NCBI RefSeq assembly: GCF_951793255.1
Contig: NZ_OX636706.1
Location: 2,926,001 to 2,990,000, forward strand
Origin: Desulfovibrio piger
GTDB lineage: Bacteria; Desulfobacterota; Desulfovibrionia; Desulfovibrionales; Desulfovibrionaceae
Length of the DNA: 64,000 nucleotides
Direction of reading: 5' to 3'
Shown here: positions 36,241 through 45,873 of the stretch, one piece after another
Position numbering within the stretch: position 1 is the first letter of the stretch
Layout of the letters: every line of letters begins with the position of its first letter
Translations under genes and position numbers: made by a program
The notes under the pieces: generated by a model
The model's input: only the letters and a program-made list of their open reading frames with translations
What the model was told of the DNA's origin: nothing
The model's database searches: none

Positions 36241-36774
36241 CTAGGCCTGTTCGTCACCGCCCAGATAGATGTCCAGCAGGCCTTCCGGCGGCGCGATGTG
36301 GATGCACTCCCCTTCCAGGTCGAAGCCTTCGATGAACGAGGCTTCCGCAGGGAACAGGACTTCCTTGCCGTCATCGGTCACGATGCTCCAGACCTCCAGA
36401 CCGGCAGGATATTCCACATGATCCAGCACGCCCAGGCGGGAGCCGTCAGGCAGGATGACGGCAAAGCCCAGCACGTCCTCCACGTAGACTTCGTCTTCGT
36501 CCACAGGGGGCAGCAGGTCGCGGTCCACAAGGATCTTCTGGCCGCGCAGGGCTTCGATGTCGTTACGGTCGGTCACCCCCTCCAGCAGGAGCAGGGGACG
36601 ACCTTTGTGCATGCGCCACGAACGGGCCCGGGCAGGACGCGGCGGGGCATCGCCCGCCTGCAACCAGAAAGGACCGTCCAGCAGCGAAGGGGAGTCTGCG
36701 TACCAGTCGACGCAGATCTCCCCCTTGATACCGTGCGGGCGCGCGAGCGTGCCCATATGGATGCGTCGTGCCAT
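36241..36774 (-). CDS. rimM: Ribosome maturation factor RimM
   Basis: 177 residues. N-terminal RimM domain (GTLARPHGIKGEICVDWYAD), then the PRC barrel (EDVLGFAVILPDGSRLGVLD). It binds S19 and assists 30S head maturation. It follows khpA with six bases between and precedes mutM by about 200 bases. In the usual order trmD would follow directly; here trmD is 11 kb away. Confidence 0.93.
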   Translation of the reverse strand: MARRIHMGTLARPHGIKGEICVDWYADSPSLLDGPFWLQAGDAPPRPARARSWRMHKGRPLLLLEGVTDRNDIEALRGQKILVDRDLLPPVDEDEVYVEDVLGFAVILPDGSRLGVLDHVEYPAGLEVWSIVTDDGKEVLFPAEASFIEGFDLEGECIHIAPPEGLLDIYLGGDEQA

Positions 36775-36780
36775 GAGGAA

Positions 36781-37011
36781 CTATTCCAGGATCTCGAGTA
36801 CGACGCGTTTTTTGGCCTTGGTGGACGCGGCGCTGAGCAAGGTGCGCATGGCGCGTGCCGTGCGGCCCTGCTTGCCGATCACCTTACCGAGATCTTCCTT
36901 GGCGACCTTCAATTCCAGCACAGTGGTCTGTTCGCCTTCCACTTCAGTGACCTGTACCTGATCAGGCGCGTCCACGAGCGAACGGGCGATAAATTCAATC
37001 AAAGCTTTCAT
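36781..37011 (-). CDS. khpA: KH-domain RNA-binding protein KhpA (YlqC)
   Basis: 76 residues, the normal length. The KH-domain GxxG loop region [16 protein letters not shown] is intact, preceded by EDLGK. The protein binds RNA, often with KhpB, and affects cell-size genes in Gram-positives; its role here is unknown. It lies between rpsP and rimM, its standard position. Confidence 0.9.
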   Translation of the reverse strand: MKALIEFIARSLVDAPDQVQVTEVEGEQTTVLELKVAKEDLGKVIGKQGRTARAMRTLLSAASTKAKKRVVLEILE

Positions 37012-37228
37012 TGCTGGCCTCCCGCAAGTCCTGCCGTGACAAGACTGTTGCTGTGAGCGGGCGCTGCATCTCCGCGGAAAAAGCCCGCGGGAAAAGCGCC
37101 ATGCGCCTGCGGTGCGGTACGTCCATCAGGCAGCCCCCTCAGGGATCTGCCGCGTCAGTACCGCACACCGGAAGAACATCGGGCCAGTACCGGAAAGACC
37201 GGTACGATGGTATCCTGCAAAGATACCC

Positions 37229-37465
37229 TTAGGCCATCTTCTTGAGCAGGGCGCGGACGGTGTCGGTGGGTTCGGCACCGCGATCCAGCCAAGCCTTCAC
37301 CTTTTCGGCGTCCAGCTTCACTTCGGCGGGATCGGTCATGGGGTTGTAGTAACCCAGGAATTCCAGCGGACGGCCATCACGACGGGTTTCGTCGTTGGCG
37401 GCCACGACGCGGTAGAAAGGATGCTTCTTGCTGCCCAGACGGGTCAATTTCAGCTTAACAGCCAT
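37229..37465 (-). CDS. rpsP: Ribosomal protein S16
   Basis: 78 residues. [20 protein letters not shown] and the [15 protein letters not shown] block are the S16 signatures, with DTVRALLKK near the end. RBS AGGAGAT upstream. It heads the minus-strand khpA-rimM block, with a probable extended -10 promoter of its own upstream. Confidence 0.97.
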   Translation of the reverse strand: MAVKLKLTRLGSKKHPFYRVVAANDETRRDGRPLEFLGYYNPMTDPAEVKLDAEKVKAWLDRGAEPTDTVRALLKKMA

Positions 37466-37529
37466 GATTATCTCCTGTTTGTGCTATGGTAGCGTTGCGG
37501 GGGCAAAAGAGCAAGTTTGCCCTCCCCCC

Positions 37530-37556
37530 ATTATATCAATGACCAGTGCGCCGCAA
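37530..37556 (-). promoter_or_regulatory. Extended -10 promoter upstream of rpsP
   Basis: Minus strand TGATATAAT (-10 TATAAT at 37535-37530 with TGn immediately before it) and TTGCGG at 37556-37551, only 15 bases away. The extended -10 could compensate for the short spacer. Transcription would start about 60 bases before rpsP. Confidence 0.5.
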
Positions 37557-37667
37557 CGATTTTTTTATCGCGTCTCCGGCATCGCCGCAGCCGTCTGGCG
37601 ATGAGGTTTCGCCGTGCTCTGCCGGGGAACGGACGCTGATCCGTGCGGACAGACCGCACGGACGGGC

Positions 37668-39176
37668 CTATTTCTTTTTGCGCTTGGCAGGCCGTTCGCG
37701 CTTCTTGCGCTTTTTGGCCGCCGCCGACTTGCCGTGTCCGGCATCCGGCAGCCCCATGGGCGGCATACCGGGCATGCCACCCATCCCCGGCATCATGCCG
37801 GGCATCCCGCCCATGCCGCCGGGCATGCTCATGCCCCGGGGCATCCTGGGCATGGCGGGCATCCCCTTGGCCTTGCCACCCATCATCCCCTTCATCATCT
37901 GGCGCATCTGCTCGAACTGACGCACCAGCTGGTTGACCTGCTGCACCGTGACCCCGGCGCCCTTGGCGATACGCGCCCGGCGGCTGCCGTTGAGGATATC
38001 GGGGTTGCGGCGCTCGGCCATGGTCATGGAATTGATGATGGCTTCGGTACGGGCCATTTCCTTTTCAGGCATGGCCCCGTTGGCTTCGGCCAGCTTTTCG
38101 CGCAGGCCGCCCATACCGGGGATCATCTTCAAAATACTGTCCAGAGAGCCGAGCTTCTTGATCCGGCGCATCTGGGTACGGAAATCTTCCAGGTCGAAGC
38201 TGGCCTTGCGCATCTTTTTGGCAAGGGCTTCGGCCTCGTCGGCGTCGATGGTGGCCTGGGCCTTTTCCACCAGAGTGAGCACGTCGCCCATGCCCAGGAT
38301 GCGGCCCGCGATGCGGTCAGGATGGAAGACCTCCATCTCGGACAGCTTTTCGCCCATACCCACGAACTTCACCGGGGCACCGGTCACCGCCCGGATGGAC
38401 AGGGCCGCACCACCGCGGGCATCGCCATCCATCTTGGTCAGCACCACACCGGTCAGGCCCAGACGTTCGTTGAAGGACTCCGCCACGGTCACGGCATCCT
38501 GACCGGTCATGGCGTCGGCCACGAACAGGATCTCCTGCGGGTTCACCGCCGCCTTGATGGCGGCCAGTTCCTGCATCAGCGGCTCGTCCACATGCAGACG
38601 GCCGGCGGTGTCCAGCAGGACCACCGTGGCCTGCTGCTCGCGGGCGGCGTCCATGGCCTGACGGGCGATGTCCACGGGATTCATGTCCACCGTGGACGGG
38701 AAGCAGGGCATGTCCAGCTGCCTGGCCAGCACGGTCAGCTGATCGATAGCCGCGGGACGGTACACGTCGGCAGGCACCAGATAGGGACGCATCTTCTGCT
38801 TGCGCAGCAGATTGGCGATCTTGCCCGCCGAGGTGGTCTTACCGGAGCCCTGCAGGCCCACCAGCATGATGACGGCGGGTTCCTGGCCCTGAAGGTTCAG
38901 ACCCGCTGTCTCACCACCAAGCAGTCCCACCAGCTCTTCATGGACGATCTTGACGACCTGCTGCGCCGGACTGACGCCCTTGATGAGTTCCTGTCCCAGG
39001 CACTTCTGGCGGACGTTCTCCACAAAGTCCTTGACGACCTTGAAGTTGACGTCGGCCTCCAGAAGGGCAAGACGCACCTCGCGCAGGCCGGCCTGGATAT
39101 TTTCTTCCGTCAGCTGGCCGCGTCCGCTGAAGGAGCGGAACACACCGGAAAGGCGATCGGAAAGACTTTCAAACAT
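37668..39176 (-). CDS. ffh: Signal recognition particle protein Ffh
   Basis: 502 residues. The GTPase has GLQGSGKTTSAGKIA, VLLDTAGRLHVDEPLM and TKMDGDARGGAALS; the methionine-rich M domain (MGGLREKLAEA onward) binds 4.5S RNA and signal peptides. The C-terminus carries an unusual Met/Gly/Pro repeat-like tail (PRMPRGMSMPGGMGG, then PGMMPGMGGMPGMPPMG) ending in a lysine-rich end. With FtsY it targets membrane proteins. It is the first gene of ffh-rpsP-khpA-rimM. Confidence 0.95.
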   Translation of the reverse strand: MFESLSDRLSGVFRSFSGRGQLTEENIQAGLREVRLALLEADVNFKVVKDFVENVRQKCLGQELIKGVSPAQQVVKIVHEELVGLLGGETAGLNLQGQEPAVIMLVGLQGSGKTTSAGKIANLLRKQKMRPYLVPADVYRPAAIDQLTVLARQLDMPCFPSTVDMNPVDIARQAMDAAREQQATVVLLDTAGRLHVDEPLMQELAAIKAAVNPQEILFVADAMTGQDAVTVAESFNERLGLTGVVLTKMDGDARGGAALSIRAVTGAPVKFVGMGEKLSEMEVFHPDRIAGRILGMGDVLTLVEKAQATIDADEAEALAKKMRKASFDLEDFRTQMRRIKKLGSLDSILKMIPGMGGLREKLAEANGAMPEKEMARTEAIINSMTMAERRNPDILNGSRRARIAKGAGVTVQQVNQLVRQFEQMRQMMKGMMGGKAKGMPAMPRMPRGMSMPGGMGGMPGMMPGMGGMPGMPPMGLPDAGHGKSAAAKKRKKRERPAKRKKK

Positions 39177-39276
39177 GGGAACCCCGCTATCAAGTTACAC
39201 TGAAAGGCCCTGCCCTCCCTGCCGCAGGACATGGCGGCAGATCACGCGGGCCCGGCCAGCGCATACAGAATTGTGA

Positions 39277-39305
39277 TTCATAGGCTGTTTATGCCGTTTC
39301 GTCAA
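39277..39305 (-). promoter_or_regulatory. Probable promoter of ffh
   Basis: Minus strand TTGACG (39305-39300) and TATGAA (39282-39277) are 17 bases apart, about 95 bases before the ffh start. Confidence 0.5.
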
Positions 39306-39420
39306 GAAAAGACCGCAGTGGCGGCCATCACGGCTTTTTACCAGGCCGTCCCGGCCTGTCTGTGGCTCACGGATCCCGGGGGACATGCCCCCTCACGCTG
39401 CCCCTGCTCTGCCCAAAAAC

Positions 39421-39452
39421 AAAAAAGGCCGCCCCCGAAGGAGCGGCCTTTT
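39421..39452 (-). terminator. Terminator of the beta-barrel protein gene
   Basis: On the minus strand AAAAGGCCGCTCC pairs with GGGGGCGGCCTTTTTT, ending in six T, 20 bases after the stop codon. Confidence 0.85.
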
Positions 39453-39472
39453 CAAATCGCGGGTAATACGCT

Positions 39473-40129
39473 TTAGAAAGCGAAGCGCAGGCCCAGCATG
39501 AATTCGTGGTTGTAAGGACGGCTGCCCACCTTGATCTGGTCGCCGTTCAGAGCACCACTGGCTTCGGTGTAGCCCAGGTCCACATAGCGGTAAGCGGCGT
39601 CGATGTACAGGGCGTCGTTCACGTTGTAAGCCACACCGGCGCCCACGTTCCAGGCAAAGTTGGTGGTGCTTTCGTCACGGGAAACAGCACTGCCACCACG
39701 GTGCAGGTCGAAGCCCAGGTAGTTGAAGGACATACCGATACCGGCGCCGATGTAGGGCACGAAGGCGCTGTCGTTGCGGAAGTCATAGTACAGGTTGGCG
39801 AACAGGGTGGAGCTGTTCCAGGTGCAGTCCACGCTGCCCCAGTTGCTGCCCCAGCTCTTTTCGCTGTTGCCGCGCAGGGCGTATTCCAGTTCCACACGCA
39901 GGGGCACCAGATACTGGGGCCAGAAGTCGTAACCGGCAGCCAGAGCGCCGCCCAGGGTGAACTGGGAGTATTCGTCCACGCCGCCCATACCGGAGCGTTC
40001 GATGGTGCCGGTTTCCTGAATGGTCATCAGGAACTTGGGAGCCAGGTACATACCGGTACCTTCGGCCTTGGCCATGCCGGGCAGGACCAGAGCCACCAGC
40101 AGAGCCAGTGCAAGGATGGTGCGTTTCAT
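39473..40129 (-). CDS. Outer-membrane beta-barrel protein (porin/OmpW-like)
   Basis: 218 residues from ATG 40129. A clear signal peptide (ILALALLVALVLPGMAKA) precedes alternating amphipathic strands: LRVELEYALRG, FANLYYDFRND, YIGAGIGMSFNYLG, WNVGAGVAYNVN, YIDAAYRYVDLG. It ends HEFMLGLRFAF, with the C-terminal Phe of a BAM-recognised barrel. This fits an eight-strand OmpA/OmpW-type protein (beta-barrel domain family PF13505). A longer frame beginning at 40159 lacks a sensible N-terminus. Substrate unknown. Confidence 0.8.
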   Translation of the reverse strand: MKRTILALALLVALVLPGMAKAEGTGMYLAPKFLMTIQETGTIERSGMGGVDEYSQFTLGGALAAGYDFWPQYLVPLRVELEYALRGNSEKSWGSNWGSVDCTWNSSTLFANLYYDFRNDSAFVPYIGAGIGMSFNYLGFDLHRGGSAVSRDESTTNFAWNVGAGVAYNVNDALYIDAAYRYVDLGYTEASGALNGDQIKVGSRPYNHEFMLGLRFAF

Positions 40130-40205
40130 TGCTCTCCTCCAAAGAGATGTTTCCTGCAAAGCAGGGCCTGTTCAGGCGGTAAAAGTTTAGACTTTCTCAA
40201 ACGGG

Positions 40206-40234
40206 ACTATAGAGATTTTCCAGCCCGCGGTCAA
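40206..40234 (-). promoter_or_regulatory. Promoter of the beta-barrel protein gene
   Basis: Minus strand TTGACC (40234-40229) and TATAGT (40211-40206), spacer 17 bases, about 75 bases before the start codon. Confidence 0.7.
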
Positions 40235-40255
40235 ATGCTCTGTGCCGCAAGACGC

Positions 40256-40284
40256 AAAAAAAGGCGTCGCCCCAAGGACGACGC
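40256..40284 (-). terminator. Terminator of the FadL-type gene
   Basis: GGCGTCG and CGACGCC pair around a nine-base loop; on the minus strand seven T follow. It lies 25 bases after the stop. Confidence 0.85.
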
Positions 40285-40308
40285 CCCTGAAATCTGCCGG
40301 AAAGCAGC

Positions 40309-41586
40309 CTAGAACTTGTAGCCGAAGCTCAGCATATAGATGTTGGCCACGGTGTCCTTGGAATTGCCGCCGGTGATACCGGATGCCAGACCGGGGGTAC
40401 GAATACCACTTGCATCAGTGTCATCATAGTTGGTCGGATTGATCCACATGTGGCAGTAGGCGAAGTCGATGGTGAAGTCGTTCCACTCCACGCCCGTGCC
40501 CAGGGTCAGGGCCGTGCGGCCGTTGGAGGGCACCATGAAGTCGGAGTGATCCTCGTTGATGACCGGGGTCTCGTACCAGAAACCGGCACGCAGGCTCCAC
40601 CAGTCCAGAGGCTTGTATTCCACGCTGGCGTTGAAATTCCAGCCGTCTTGCCAGTTTTTGTGGCTGATGGACTGGTTGCCGTTGTCCATGTAGATGTTCA
40701 GGGAATTGTAGGTGGACCATCGCGTCCAGACAGCGCCCACTTCGAAGCTCAGATTGTCCAGAGGCTTGTAGGCCACGCCCAGGGCCAGGGAGTCGGGCAG
40801 CTGTACGGTACCGTGGAGGTTGCAGTCCTCAAGAGAAACTTTAGAAAGCGTACTGTTGCGTTCAAATTTGCCTTCACCGTATGCGTTGACCGTGACCTGG
40901 GTCTTGTAGGCCAGGCCCACGGACCACTGATCGTTCAGACGGGCATGCAGGCCGAAGTGGCCGCCCACGCCCCAGCCCGAAGCCTGGACTTCGGCATCAT
41001 GATCCATACCGGGCACAGGAGTCGTTCCCTTCAGATTAAAACCCGGTGCCTTCTGTTCCGTGGTCAGGTTGACGTTCATGATCTCCAGACCGGCGGACAC
41101 GGAGAGGATGTCATTGATCTTCCAGGCCAGAGTGGGCACGGCGGAGATGGTCTGCAGGTTGACGCTGTACAGATTATAACGGCCGGTCCAGTTCTGGTCA
41201 TAGCTGTTGCCCAGACCGAAGCGCGAGAACACGCCCAGGCCCAGCCACAGGCTGTCATTGAGCTGCCAGCTGGCGTAGGCGTGCGGCGCGGCCCACACGG
41301 CGGGCTTGGTGGTGGTCTCCTGCTTGCCGTGGGCCGTATCCAGCGACAAGGTCCCCATAGGCGCGACCAGGGCCATGCCGCCCATGACCTGGACGCCGGG
41401 CAGCTGGGTAATGCCGGCCGCGTTGTAGGCGATGGCCGACACGTCGTCGGCGCGGCCCACCATGCCGCTGGCCAGACCCAGACCGCGTGCGCTCCACTCG
41501 GTCAGCGCAAAACCTTCAGCCATGACGGACGACGCCATTCCCAGAACCAGGGCCACCCACAGGCCCACCACACGCAAAGCTTTCAT
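40309..41586 (-). CDS. FadL/OmpP1-family outer-membrane channel
   Basis: 425 residues from ATG 41586, preceded by GGGAGGAAGA. Signal peptide VALVLGMASSVMA then the family N-terminus EGFALTEWSARGLGLASGMVGRADDVSAIAYNAAGIT (the A-N/D-D-x-S-A-x-x-x-N-P-A-like block, here NAAGI). Barrel strands follow, ending MLSFGYKF with a terminal Phe. FadL-type channels pass long-chain fatty acids and other hydrophobic compounds across the outer membrane. The frame continues upstream to 42150 only through the priA region and is rejected there. Confidence 0.88.
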   Translation of the reverse strand: MKALRVVGLWVALVLGMASSVMAEGFALTEWSARGLGLASGMVGRADDVSAIAYNAAGITQLPGVQVMGGMALVAPMGTLSLDTAHGKQETTTKPAVWAAPHAYASWQLNDSLWLGLGVFSRFGLGNSYDQNWTGRYNLYSVNLQTISAVPTLAWKINDILSVSAGLEIMNVNLTTEQKAPGFNLKGTTPVPGMDHDAEVQASGWGVGGHFGLHARLNDQWSVGLAYKTQVTVNAYGEGKFERNSTLSKVSLEDCNLHGTVQLPDSLALGVAYKPLDNLSFEVGAVWTRWSTYNSLNIYMDNGNQSISHKNWQDGWNFNASVEYKPLDWWSLRAGFWYETPVINEDHSDFMVPSNGRTALTLGTGVEWNDFTIDFAYCHMWINPTNYDDTDASGIRTPGLASGITGGNSKDTVANIYMLSFGYKF

Positions 41587-41782
41587 TCTTCCTCCCTTGA
41601 CCATGAAGCACCGGACAAATTCCTTCCGCCCGGTACCGGCTCCCGCCCCGCCGTGCCCGGCCATGACGCGCATACCGTCCGCTCCGGCATCAGGTCCGGT
41701 CAAAGGCCGCAAAAATGCCCGGGCAGGCACCGCGGAGCTTTCCCCAGTAAAATCCCGCTTACGGGTAAAATAAACCGGAAGA

Positions 41783-44119
41783 TTAGAGCATATTGACAGG
41801 GTCAAGGTCAAGGAAAAGCCGCAAACGGCTGGCGCACTGCTGCCGCAAAGCTTCATGGTACAGCGCCCTGACCTCCTGCCAGCCGGCACTTTTGATGAGG
41901 CAGGAAAAACGCCTGCGGCCCCGCAGCATGGCCAGGGGCGCCGGGATAGGCCCCAGCAGGCGCACGCCCAGCTCACGGGCCCTGGTTTGCAGCAAACGGG
42001 CCAGCTCCCCCAGCGCCGCGGCACCGCCGGGATCTTCCGCAGGGAAGGAGATGCGCAGCAACGCCAGACGCACGAAAGGCGGATAACCGTGTTGTCGCCT
42101 CCGGGCCAGCTCGGCGGCATAAAAACCTTCATAATCACCGCTCTGGACATACTGCCAGCAGTAGTGATTGGTATTGCGGGTCTGGATCAGTACCCGCCCG
42201 GGTTTGTCGCCACGTCCTGCCCGGCCTGCGGACTGGACCAGCAGCTGGAAGGACCGCTCCGCAGCCCTGTAGTCCGGCAGATTGAGCCCCAGATCCCCGT
42301 CCGCCACGATGGCCAGGGTCACATCAGGGAAGTGGTGGCCCTTGGAGAGCATCTGCGTACCTACAAGGATGGGGGACTCGTGCCGGGCAAAAGCCGCCAG
42401 TATCTCTTCCATGCGTCCGGGCCGCCGGGTGCTGTCACGGTCGAGGCGCAGGACAGGCTGCCCGGCCAGCGTGGACAAATATTCTTCCAGCCTTTCGGTC
42501 CCCTCCCCCATGGGCAGGAAGTTCATGCTCCTGCACTGCGGGCAGGGACTGGGAAAGGGCACGGCATAGCCGCAGTAATGGCAAACGAGCTGCCCCCGCC
42601 CTTTATGGTAGGTCAGGGCAATGTGACAATGCGGGCAGCTGACGGTCTCCTTGCAGTCCAGGCAGTACAGCAGGGGCGCGTAGCCGCGCCGGTTGAGCAG
42701 GACAACGGCCTGCTCCCCGCGTTGCAGCACTTCGCGCAGGGCCTGCTCGCTGCGGGCAGCCAGCAGCCCTTCCCCGGCCAGGCCGCTGGTATCCACCAGC
42801 TCCACCGGCGGCAAAGGCCGCCCTCCTACCCTCTCCGGCAGGCGAAGAAGATCTATCTGCCCCTGACTGGCCGCATGGAAGGTCTTGATGTCCGGCGTGG
42901 CCGAGCCCAGCACCAGCAGGCCGCGCTGCCGTGCAATGCGCGACCAGGCCAGTTCCTTGGCCTGATAGGGCAAAGACTCGTCCTGCTTGAACGAGCTGTC
43001 ATGCTCTTCGTCCAGGATGACGCAGCCCAGCTGCGGTACAGGCAGGAAGAGCGCCGAACGCGTCCCCACCACGAGGCAGGGCTCCTGCCGGGTGGCCAGA
43101 CGGCGGAAGATCTCCTCCCGTCGTGCCGGGGGCTGGTAGCCATGATAGAAAAACAGGGGCACATGGGGCAGGACGCAGGCCGCATCCCGGCGCAGCTTGC
43201 AGGCAAGAGCCACTTCGGGAGCCAGCAGGAGGACGCTCCTGCCCTGCTCCATGCAATGCCGGATCAGCTCCAGATAGACAGCCGTCTTGCCGCTGCCGGT
43301 CACCCCAAACAGCAGGACCGATGCGGGCCGCTCCGTCTCCAGCGCAGCACTCAGGGCCTCCAGGGCCCACTGCTGGTCTGCATTGAGCTCAAAGGCCCGG
43401 GGCGCGGGCGGGAGCAGCTCGTCAGCGGGCTCATCGGCCTCCGCGTGGCGCAAAGCCACGAATCCGGCCTGCAGCAAAGATCGCAGGGCCGGAGCACTGC
43501 CGGCTCCCAGATCCCGAGTCAACTGGCGACGGCTGACCTGTCCCCGTTCATGCAGATAGTCCAGTATCTCGCGCTGCCGTGCGGCCTGCGGCCGTACCGG
43601 CCAGGGAGGATCCACCCGCAGCACACAAAGTTCCTCCCCGGCGGCATCCCGGCCCGGAGCGACAAGGCGGGCCTCCCCCCGGCACAGGGCCACGGCCAGG
43701 GCCTGGCGCAGACCCGGTTCCAGTTTCGTGACCTGCTTCACCGTACAGGAAAAATCCCTGTCCGCCGCCAGCCAGCGGATGCGCAGATCCACCTGACGCA
43801 AGCCCTGCGGCAGGACATGCCCGAACACACAGCCCGGCTCCAGTCCCTGCCGGATGGCCAGATCCCGTGCCAGCGCCCTGATCTCCTCCGAAAGCAGGGG
43901 GACGGTCTCCAGCGGCCAGGCCACCTCCTTGCAGGTGACACCGTCAGGAAGATCGCTGTGCTCCAGCCGCTCCATCAGGATGCCTGCCCGCAACGCACCA
44001 CGGCCCAGGGGGATGGCCACGCGCAGGCCTTCCTGCCAAAACTCTTCGGGAAAGATGTCGGGCAAGGCGTACGTCAGGGTGCTGTAAGGAGCGGAAAGCA
44101 GAGCGATACGGGCAAACAT
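41783..44119 (-). CDS. priA: Primosomal replication restart helicase PriA
   Basis: 778 residues from ATG 44119 (GAGG upstream). N-terminal 3'-DNA-binding region begins RIALLSAPYSTLTYALPD; the helicase has VTGSGKTAVYLELI (Walker A), VILDEEHDSSFKQDE (DEEH box) and VLGSATPDIKT. The inserted zinc-binding region shows CLDCKETVSCPHCHIALTYH followed by CHYCG and CPQC, eight Cys in all. It restarts stalled replication forks. The longer open frame to 44746 is unsupported. Confidence 0.94.
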   Translation of the reverse strand: MFARIALLSAPYSTLTYALPDIFPEEFWQEGLRVAIPLGRGALRAGILMERLEHSDLPDGVTCKEVAWPLETVPLLSEEIRALARDLAIRQGLEPGCVFGHVLPQGLRQVDLRIRWLAADRDFSCTVKQVTKLEPGLRQALAVALCRGEARLVAPGRDAAGEELCVLRVDPPWPVRPQAARQREILDYLHERGQVSRRQLTRDLGAGSAPALRSLLQAGFVALRHAEADEPADELLPPAPRAFELNADQQWALEALSAALETERPASVLLFGVTGSGKTAVYLELIRHCMEQGRSVLLLAPEVALACKLRRDAACVLPHVPLFFYHGYQPPARREEIFRRLATRQEPCLVVGTRSALFLPVPQLGCVILDEEHDSSFKQDESLPYQAKELAWSRIARQRGLLVLGSATPDIKTFHAASQGQIDLLRLPERVGGRPLPPVELVDTSGLAGEGLLAARSEQALREVLQRGEQAVVLLNRRGYAPLLYCLDCKETVSCPHCHIALTYHKGRGQLVCHYCGYAVPFPSPCPQCRSMNFLPMGEGTERLEEYLSTLAGQPVLRLDRDSTRRPGRMEEILAAFARHESPILVGTQMLSKGHHFPDVTLAIVADGDLGLNLPDYRAAERSFQLLVQSAGRAGRGDKPGRVLIQTRNTNHYCWQYVQSGDYEGFYAAELARRRQHGYPPFVRLALLRISFPAEDPGGAAALGELARLLQTRARELGVRLLGPIPAPLAMLRGRRRFSCLIKSAGWQEVRALYHEALRQQCASRLRLFLDLDPVNML

Positions 44120-44338
44120 GGGACCTCGGCAAACTGCGGGGAGAGCCGCATCCCTCCGGGACAGGGACGTTGTTCCGGCTCCGTGCATCAAAAGAAGGAT
44201 ACGGCCATGCGGGAACACACTACGGCAGGGGGGAGCGGTCGTACCAGCCCAGCATAGGCGGAGGCCCCGGCCAAGGCAAGGCAACACTATGGCGCGGAGG
44301 AGGAGGAAATGCCGCTCTTCCCCCCTCTTTGCCGGGCA

Positions 44339-44366
44339 TAAAAAAAGGGGGGCTTGCGCCCCCCTT
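44339..44366 (-). terminator. Terminator of the first porin gene
   Basis: AAGGGGGGC and GCCCCCCTT pair around TTGC; on the minus strand TTTTTT follows. 23 bases from the porin stop. Confidence 0.85.
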
Positions 44367-44388
44367 GAAAGCATCGCTGTCGTAAAGA

Positions 44389-45873
44389 CTAGAAGCTGTA
44401 AGCGAAGATCAGCTGGGCCTTCCAAGCGTCCTGCTTCTTGTAGGAATCGCTGCGGTAGCTGCGCTTCCAAGTATCGTCGTCCATCATGTTCACGATGTAA
44501 CCCAGTTCCAGGTTGGCTTCCAGGTTTTCGTAGATCTGGTAGCTGTTGACCAGGTTGAATTCCAGCAGGCCGTCGTTGGTGGTCAGGTAGTGACCATCCT
44601 TGTCCAGACCATTGTCCCAGCCCCAGGAATGTTCCACATACTTGGCCATGGAGGGGCTGTTGGTGCCGCCCCAGTAGGCCACGCGGAAGGAGTGCTTCAG
44701 ATCTTCCACAAAGCTCAGATCGTGGATGCGCAGACCGATACCCCAAGTGCCGGTGTAGGTCAAGTTGCGGTCATACAGGCTGCCGGCAGAGGACCAGCCG
44801 TAGTTGCCGTCGCCCATGAAGGACATGAAGTTGCCGCAACCGGAAACGGTGGGCATGCGCTCGGAACCGTTCTTGACGTTGCCGTCGTCACCGGAAGCAT
44901 ACCAGCCGAAGATGCCGGGGGTACCCCAATCCATCTTGTATTCCACCAGGGCCTTGACCAGCCAGCCTTCACGCTTGGTGTCGCCCATGCGGAAACCGGT
45001 ACCGTTGTAGCGATCGGCAGTGTAGCGACCCATGGATTCCACATAGCCGTAGTTGATGTCCAGCTCGACGTTCAGCGGATCCCACAGGGTCAGGGAGATG
45101 GGCAGACCGGCCCAGAACATGGAACCGTAAGCCTTGCCGGTAGTGGTATTAGCCACGCCGTCGTCGGGCGAAATGGGACGGGTGTAGGGCCCCATGGACT
45201 TGACAGTCTTGCTGTTGGCACCGGCCATGCCGTACATGGCCCAGGGGGTCACCTTCACGCCGTCGAAGGTCAGGGGCACCATCAGGGCGAACAGGTCCAT
45301 GTTGTCCTGGTAATTCGTACGATCCGCACGAGTGTTGTAGTTATCGTTGTACGGACGGGCCCAGAAAGTGGTCAGGCCCACGTTTTCGTTGAACTGGTAG
45401 CTGGCCACCACGCCGGCCACATCGTCATCAAAGACGGCGGAACCACCGGCCACGTTGGGCAGCTGGATGCCCTGGATACCCATGCGGAACTTGAGGTCGG
45501 TATTGGGCACCATCCAGTCGATGTAGGCGTTCTTCAGTTCCACCACGGTGCCGTCAGCGCCCAGAGCGCCGCCGCTTTCGGCATTGCCCCACACCTGGTC
45601 ACCAATTTCGAAGAACACGGTACCGGACAGGGCTTCGGAAGCCACGGCGTCCAACTGCAGACGAACACGCTGGGAAGCGGAGAAGATGTCGTCGGTGTCT
45701 CGGGCGCTGTTGTGGTCGCTCCCCTTAGCCTTCGTATGGCTGATCAGGGAGCCGTCACCGGCGGAGAAGCCCATCAGCCACTGGCCTTTGGCCTTGAAAT
45801 CAATAGCGCCGGCGCCGGTAGCGGCGCCCAGCAGCATGCCCGCAGCAAGAGCGAGGGTCATCAGCTTTTTCAT
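44389..45873 (-). CDS. Major outer-membrane porin, paralogue 1
   Basis: 494 residues from ATG 45873 (AAGGT upstream). Signal peptide KKLMTLALAAGMLLGAATGAGA, then IDFKAKGQWLMGFS and an N-terminal barrel resembling the Desulfovibrio major porin: QRVRLQLDAVASEALSGTVF, GIQGIQLPNVAGGS. It ends QLIFAYSF with terminal Phe. It differs from the two following paralogues through most of the barrel but shares the leader, the repeated strands and the end. Such proteins let sulfate, organic acids and other small solutes pass. It has its own promoter (46000) and terminator, unlike the conserved leader of the next two. Confidence 0.88.
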   Translation of the reverse strand: MKKLMTLALAAGMLLGAATGAGAIDFKAKGQWLMGFSAGDGSLISHTKAKGSDHNSARDTDDIFSASQRVRLQLDAVASEALSGTVFFEIGDQVWGNAESGGALGADGTVVELKNAYIDWMVPNTDLKFRMGIQGIQLPNVAGGSAVFDDDVAGVVASYQFNENVGLTTFWARPYNDNYNTRADRTNYQDNMDLFALMVPLTFDGVKVTPWAMYGMAGANSKTVKSMGPYTRPISPDDGVANTTTGKAYGSMFWAGLPISLTLWDPLNVELDINYGYVESMGRYTADRYNGTGFRMGDTKREGWLVKALVEYKMDWGTPGIFGWYASGDDGNVKNGSERMPTVSGCGNFMSFMGDGNYGWSSAGSLYDRNLTYTGTWGIGLRIHDLSFVEDLKHSFRVAYWGGTNSPSMAKYVEHSWGWDNGLDKDGHYLTTNDGLLEFNLVNSYQIYENLEANLELGYIVNMMDDDTWKRSYRSDSYKKQDAWKAQLIFAYSF

